Source: Bradysia coprophila
Lineage: Eukaryota; Arthropoda; Insecta; Diptera; Sciaridae
DNA length: 64,000 bases
NCBI RefSeq assembly: GCF_014529535.1
Contig: NW_023503313.1
Coordinates: 3,246,800-3,310,799, forward strand
Direction of reading: 5' to 3'
The notes below the pieces were generated by a model, which worked only from the letters and a program-made list of their open reading frames with translations, did no database searches and was not told the DNA's origin. Position 1 is the first letter of the stretch. Each line of letters opens with the position of its first letter. This document shows, in pieces, positions 57,765 to 64,000 of this stretch. The position numbers and the translations under genes are program-made.

Positions 57765-60700
57765 ATGCAAAATTCACAGTCTTTCACCAATCATCCGCCT
57801 CGAAGCCCAACGACGCCTCCATATGATTCGTCAATCGAAGAGCTGGATGATTTATGTGTTGAAGATGACCTCGATATTCTCGACAATATAACCGATTCGG
57901 CCCGAAAGCCACATTTTTTGGACTATGATGCAATTCCACCACCGGGATTCGAGGAAGACGATTGTAGCAGCACAATTGCCGTCAAAGGGATTCCACGCAC
58001 CGTCTATCCGAATGAGAATATTAAGGTGGACAAAATATATGAGACTGACGGCGAAATTAGCGATTTCGAACTATCACATCGGAATCAAATGAAACGAGAT
58101 CAAAGTGCAGATGCACATTCTGGTGCGCGTCGTAAGAAACATTTTTTGGATGAAAATCCAATACCGCCGGATTATGACTATGAAAGGGAGCGGGAGCATC
58201 GAAGTTTAGATAGAAACTTTGAGCGGACAAGAGAATATGTTTATGAACGAAAACATTCATTGGACAGAGAATGTTCGTCGCGAAAAGTTATGAAGGAGCC
58301 CAGCTATACATTGGCAAGATTCCTGGAGAATGATGTATCTCCAATATACCGTGGAGGGACATGGCCAACAAACAGATTGAACGATGGTAGCGGTGGCCAC
58401 TTTTCTAGTATGCCGAATAGCTCAGGAGAAATTGGTAACCAGAGAGAAGCTAAGGTTGAATGTGTCTATTCGTTACTGTCCATGTTAGGAAACAACGACC
58501 AGTTGGGAATGTCCAGTAAATTTCTGGAGCTATCGAAATCGCCCGACACGTGCGCCACATTGCATCAAACTAGATGCATTCCGCTAATTGTACAAATGAT
58601 TCATTCTGATGCGGATGAAGAGACGAAAAAGATGGCCACTATGGCATTACACAACGTTGTCAATAGTCATCCGGATGATAAAGCTGGACGTCGTGAGGCT
58701 AAAGTTTTGAAACACATCGAGCAAATAATGGAATATTGTGACATTTTGAAGACAATGGCAGGAGCAGGAGATACAATGGCTGATATTAGTGATTGTCATC
58801 CATCACAAGCTATTTCCAGCCTGATGAAAATCAGCTTTGATCAACAGCATCGTAACGCTATGTGCGAATTGGGAGCACTACAGGCAATCGCTAGTTTAGT
58901 TCACTACGATCATGCCAGTCATGGCCACGATTCCACAGATCCGCACTGCATTCTTTTGCGTAGGTATGCTGGCATGGCTCTTACCAATTTGACGTTCGGT
59001 GATTCAAACAATAAAGCTTCTCTATGCACAAACAAGGAATTCATGAAGGCATTAGTCGCTCAGCTGAATTCAAATGCAGACGACCTGCTACAAGCAACCG
59101 CCAGCGTTTTGAGAAACTTGTCGTGGCGTGCCAATGATAATATGAAACAGGTGTTGAACGAAATCGGCACTGTAACTGCATTGTCGAAGGCAGTCATGCA
59201 AAACAGGAATGAAAATACTCTCAAGGCCCTCTTGTCGGCTCTATGGAATCTATCAGCTCACTGCAGTATGAATAAAGCCGAATTCTGTGCGGTAGATGGA
59301 GCATTGGCCTTTTTGGTTGATATGTTGGTGTATGACAGTCCAAGCAAAAAGCTCACTATAATCGAGAACGCTGGTGGAATTCTGCGAAATGTCTCTAGTC
59401 ATATTGCTGTCAAAGAGGACTACAGAAAAATATTACGAGAACGCAATTGCCTGGGCATATTACTTAACCAGCTCCAATCTGAGAGTCTTACCATAGTTAG
59501 TAATGCGTGTGGAACCCTTTGGAACCTATCAGCTAGATGCCCGGAGGACCAACAATTCCTTCTGGACAATAAAGCAGTTTCAATGTTAAGTCTCCTCATT
59601 CACTCCAAACACAAAATGATCTCAAATGGTAGTAATGCTGCTCTCAAAAATCTCCTAAACTTCAGACCAGGTGGTGTAAACCATACTAGCTTGGATCCGG
59701 TTGCAAAATCAATGAGACTGAAAGAATTGCCAAGTTTAAATGTAAGAAAGCAGCGAGCTAGAGAACAAGAACTTGATCAGAATTTAGCGGAAACGTGTGA
59801 CAACATTGACGTCACCACACCTCCGAAAGAAGAAAAGAAAGTCGACGAATTTCTCCACTTCGATAATCATCGCAAATACCAATTCCCTGATCCACCTTGT
59901 TTGCCGAAACCAGTTATTTCTCCGAAGGAAGCCACTGTGTCAACCGAATCAACCAAAGAGTTGCGTAAGCAACATGTGAGTGAATTGGAGTGCGCATCAA
60001 ATTCAAGCAATGAATTTGAGAGAGACGACGAGAAAAGCAGCAGTAGCCGTGGACCAGTCCCAACACCGCGAAAAAATCTTAAAAAGGAAGACTCGGAATC
60101 ATTTAGCGCAAACACATCGTATCAGGAAACCGATCTGGATCAAATAACCAATTTCTCGCTAAGATATGGGGAGAATCAAAACGAATCGTCCGACGACAAT
60201 GATATGAACGACGGAAACGAGATTTTATTGATATTGGGCGATACAGTTAAATGTTACGAGACGGAAGGAACTCCATATGTTATTTCGAATGCCGCCTCCG
60301 TTAGCGACTTGAGAGCTAAGCCTCCAGAACGGCAAGAAGTGAAGAATAAAATTGTTAAGAGTGGACACTTAACGGCAGAAAATTCAGGATTAAATACGCC
60401 GGAGAAGCCCACTAAGTACTGTGAAGAAGGTACACCTGGATGTTTCAGTCGATACGATTCGTTCAGTAGTTTAGATGAAGAACATGAAGAAGTAGACGGT
60501 CAAAATAACACAAGACCGCATATTGATGGCAAACTTGAAATTGTAGCTATTGCCGAAGAAAATATTGACGAAGAGCCAATTAAGTCAGTAGAGATAAGTG
60601 AATCAGAGAATAATCCCAATCCGACGGCTGGAGCAAAGGCAGTAACATTCGGTGATTTTGAGACACCAATGATGTTTTCCAGACACACTTCCCTGGGATC

Positions 60701-61840
60701 GCTTTCTAGCATCGAACCAACCATTGGTGATGATCGGTCTTCCGTTGTAAGCGAATTTAGGTAAGTTTCTAGCTCAGTAATCGGCTGTGCACAAGACAAC
60801 CAATTTTTTCTTTAAAATCTATTTCAGTCGCCTAGCAAGCGGAATCATATCACCATCGGAAATTCCCGATTCACCGACGCAAATTGTCGCCCACTCACCG
60901 CGACGGATACCTGGAACGTCAGTATCGTTTCCATGTACCCCGCCGAATCCACTTCGCAGTGTTTTCGAAGACAACCTTAATCCATATGGTGTCGAGAATA
61001 CGCCAGCTCAGTTCTCCTACGCAACGAGTCTTAGCAATTTGAGTCTAGACGACGAGCCAAAAATCGAGACTGATATTACTACAAAGGAACTGAATTTACT
61101 AAGCATTGACGACGACACTGCCCGAAACGTGAAGCAGCTCAATGATGTGGAGCGTTTTGGCAATTCGAATGATATTGGAAATATCAACGCTAATTTGTCC
61201 GACAGCGATGATCGAGACGATGAAATTTTAGAGTCCTGCATGTCTATGGGAATGGGTCGTATTGTGCGATCTCAAAATGCAATTCAAATGACCGAACAGG
61301 ATTCAAACGAACGTCATCAGAAAGAAGTACTGTCCGACGACAGTTCCAGCAGCTGCAATGAAAATGAACGGTGTTTGTTGGAGAAACTCATGCAAGGTGG
61401 CTTAGCTAAAACGACTAAGTCCAGTTCGAAGCCCGATTTTCATGCTTCGTGCGAAGCATTACCGAAACAAGTCTACAAGGAGAATCCAATTCATATGTTG
61501 AAAAAAGGTGGAATTCCTGCCTATGTAGCATCCAAAGACGAAGTAAACCGATTCATGGTCGAAGACAGTCCGTGCAGCTTCTCAGTAATGAGTGAGCTAT
61601 CCGATATCACAGTGGGCTCTAGTGTCGCTGGATTAGTTCCAGTTAACAGGTAAAATTGATTTTTGAGCGAACGAAAAGGTTCTCGTTTTCTAATTTGTAA
61701 TTTCTTTCTTGTGCAGGCTAAACAAGACACCAGGACCTTATGTGAACACGATTCCAGAAGTTAGTCAACAAAGAATTGGCGACATTTCTTCTGATTCCAT
61801 TTCGGCTGATTCAGCCGACGATGAGCATTTATTAAACGAG
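57765..61840 (+). CDS. Apc: Adenomatous polyposis coli homologue (APC), 5' part, 1314 codons in 3 exons, incomplete
   Basis: Scaffold of the beta-catenin destruction complex in Wnt signalling. Exons 57765-60760, 60828-61649 and 61717-61840 are GT-AG and in phase; the last ends at a GTGAGC donor and the gene continues past 64000. The armadillo domain (about residues 230-632) is highly conserved: SALWNLSAHCSMNKAEFCAV, NACGTLWNLSARCPEDQQFL, SNGSNAALKNLLNFRPG. The next part holds several 20-residue beta-catenin-binding repeats: EGTPYVISNAASVSDLRA, EGTPGCFSRYDSFSSLDEE, FETPMMFSRHTSLGSLSS, NTPAQFSYATSLSNLSLDD and VEDSPCSFSVMSELSDI. Exon 3 ends DSISADSADDEHLLNE, which matches the stretch leading into an Axin-binding SAMP motif, so SAMP is expected at the start of the next exon. 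The start MQNSQSFTNHPPRSPTTPP is the first in-frame ATG after the acceptor. No N-terminal coiled coil is seen. Confidence 0.96.
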
Positions 61841-64000
61841 GTGAGCGATGAGTATTTTTTAATTTGTAGTTGTCGTAGGTCAGGCCCGAATATTTTTTGA
61901 TGTGATTCTAGCTGCTTTATTGGTCGCCTTTGCCAAGATATTTCAAAATTCAGATTCCGTTTCTCAATCAATTTCTTCTCGCACAAACAAATTCCAAAGT
62001 TTTTTTTTGCAATATTTTCGACCCAATTTCTTTCACACACAAAACAAATAACGAAAAGAAAAACAAATTCAAATTGTGATTCAAAAATAGCTACAAAAGT
62101 GCGATCTATATGTCACTGTAACGTTGACGAAAAAGAACATGCGAACGAAAAGAAAAGCTATTTTCACGCAATGTAGTTTATGTGTTAAAAGGCCATACGT
62201 TCCATTACATCGTTAGAAGAGGTTGTAGTTGGACAAGTATTGTGACAGGAAGAAAGAGTCACAGAGGACTCAAAAGCTTTGAGGCAAAACAAACCTTAAC
62301 CCGTTCCCTTAAGAGGATTCACTAATGTTCACAACGATTTTTCGGATATAAATGCCGGCCTTAAGCTGGTGCACTTGTTTTTAATTGACTATTTGTGTCT
62401 GATCAAAGTATATAAACATCACTGAAGGTAATGCAAATCCGTGAAAACACACAAAACCCAACTTTCGAGTGAATACAATTTTTTCAATTTTGTACACAAG
62501 TCGAATTCGCTTTGTTAAATTGCAACACATGACAAAATTCAATATTAAGCAACGCAGCTCCAACAACATTATTACACACCAACAAAAAGATCCTAATTTA
62601 ATGCTCCATCGCTTTGTAGAGATATACAATGAACGTCAACACTTTATACTTTCATTGGAGATATAGGCAATATGACTGTTCCAAGGCCATAAGGGGTAAA
62701 CCATTACGCTTCGTGAAGTTCTTAAGAAAGCCAATTTCGTAAACCTTTGACATAAAATATATAGGCGAATATAGGAGATAATGGTTTATCTCATAAAATA
62801 TGAAATCCGATCTCTAAGGATGAAATCGTGTTCGTTCGGCCAGTGAAAATTTATGTTTACAGTTACTTGGAACAAACCTATAGATATGGTGATCGTAACC
62901 AAAAAATTTAATAATTTCGTTTTCGAGGTCTCCAGATTTGCGAGTAGAGTGACTTCGATTGAAAACTGAATCATCAACAGTACTTGTTGTGGATCAAGTA
63001 TGGCATGTTTGGTATCGTTGAAAAGCTTATTCCTCAGGCTATAATATTAGGGGCAAATAAGTTTGAAATAAGGCTACCAGAAAGGTACAGAAGTGGCCAA
63101 ATTTCACCGAGGGTAGCGGAAAAATTAACTTCTCTGAAAATGTAACTTAATAGAACATTTTCAAAATTTTTTTCGCCATTTGAAAGAGCTTATTAACCGC
63201 GTCTAGAATCAATCTGGACTGGCTGGTTCGGTCACTTTGTCAAGGATACATCACTCTTCGAAAATGGTGAAATTTTGACTTTCAACTGTTATTGCTCCGA
63301 GAGCAAATGACCGAAAGAAATATTTTTTACACAGTATAACTTAGAATTGTTCCCTCTACCGATCCCCATTAAAGTTTGTGCTCAGGCTGTGCTTGACTGC
63401 TTGTGGCAGCGCATCCATTGGTTCTCAGAAACGGCTCAGGGGTTCGGGCTAATTTTTTCCTGTGTGATGTTCTTGTCCATCACTCATTATAAATATGAAA
63501 AAAAATTATTGCTGGTCGGCGGTCCCTCTTTAATCTCGTTTCAAACCAACCGTGAATGACATCGAGCATGATTCATTTGAGCAAGAATCAAATAAGAACT
63601 TTGAGAACCGGCTAAAATGCAGGACTAAACTCAGCAAATGCTAAAACCGTTCAAAATTTAAAAAATATTCGATTTTTGAACTTTCGCAATTTTTGGAAAT
63701 TTTGGTAAAAATTTCCAAATAAATTTCCAAAAATAGGCCCTGTTTACTTCTATATTATTTCATGGATATTGCTCAGAGTGACGTTATTCTAACATAAAAT
63801 AGAGCGCACGGAAAGAAGTACTGAACCAAATTGTGGTGCATGTACGGGTAAACGGATGTTTCCTTTAGTGAATGCATCCAAACCTTGATCTCTAAACAGG
63901 TATACTTCAGGTTTAGCCTGTCGTTAACTCGAAAACTTTTTCTGTGAAATTAAATAGCGCGACCCAACCGCTAAAAAATGTTTCTCTCAAAATATTTAGT
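61841..64000. other. APC intron (continues beyond window)
   Basis: This follows the donor at 61841. I searched for the next exon, expected to start with a Cys-Ile-x-x-x-Ala-Met-Pro-type SAMP motif, and found none before 64000. AT-rich, with no repeat or other gene recognised. Confidence 0.55.

Overview
This 64 kb window is nuclear DNA of an animal, almost certainly an insect and most likely a fly. It is AT-rich, its genes are split by GT-AG introns that are often only 55-75 bp long, and it is crowded with miniature inverted-repeat elements. The lineage is inferred from gene content and architecture; a lower dipteran such as a fungus gnat would fit, but the sequence alone does not prove it.

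Layout, left to right. (-) an unrecognised coiled-coil protein whose last intron holds a large foldback element (831-2878); (-) a WD40-type protein (3549-4643); hairpin elements; (-) glucosidase II beta subunit with an HDEL tail (7145-9205); (+) CCT1, the TCP-1 alpha chaperonin subunit (11167-13539); (+) a 24-exon, about 1304-residue ABCC5/MRP5-like transporter with decayed nucleotide-binding sites (14395-22994); repeats with a small cysteine-rich secreted peptide (25772-26038); (-) a 17-exon, about 1070-residue protein of no family I recognise (29012-36563); (+) ANKRD16 (39314-40752); (-) a TMED7/p24-gamma cargo receptor (42105-43022); (+) a CLCC1-like ER membrane protein (44062-45831); (+) glutaredoxin-3/PICOT (to 47795); (-) a delta/epsilon glutathione S-transferase (48703-52008) with a cystatin gene nested on the opposite strand of its first intron; and (+) the 5' part of APC, which runs off the right edge.

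The genes are mostly unrelated housekeeping or signalling genes. Three act in the early secretory pathway (glucosidase II beta, TMED7, CLCC1), but nothing suggests co-regulation. I rebuilt exons by checking splice sites and codon phase across every junction; the assembled coding totals divide by three for all multi-exon models given in full.

The most interesting structural result concerns mobile DNA. Three large elements (15182-16865, 23475-24711, 30307-31508) look unrelated in sequence but share one design: imperfect terminal inverted repeats, arrays of short perfect-palindrome cores running inward from both ends, a non-repetitive centre, and 9-10 bp target duplications. That duplication size is typical of Mutator-like elements. 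Other dated or classifiable insertions include a hAT-type MITE with an 8-bp duplication nested in the third element, two copies of a CACGGCAGAG MITE each with a perfect 7-bp duplication, and a retroposon with a 22-bp duplication and a hexanucleotide tail. The most interesting genes are the ABCC5-like transporter with eroded catalytic motifs and the orphan 1070-residue protein.
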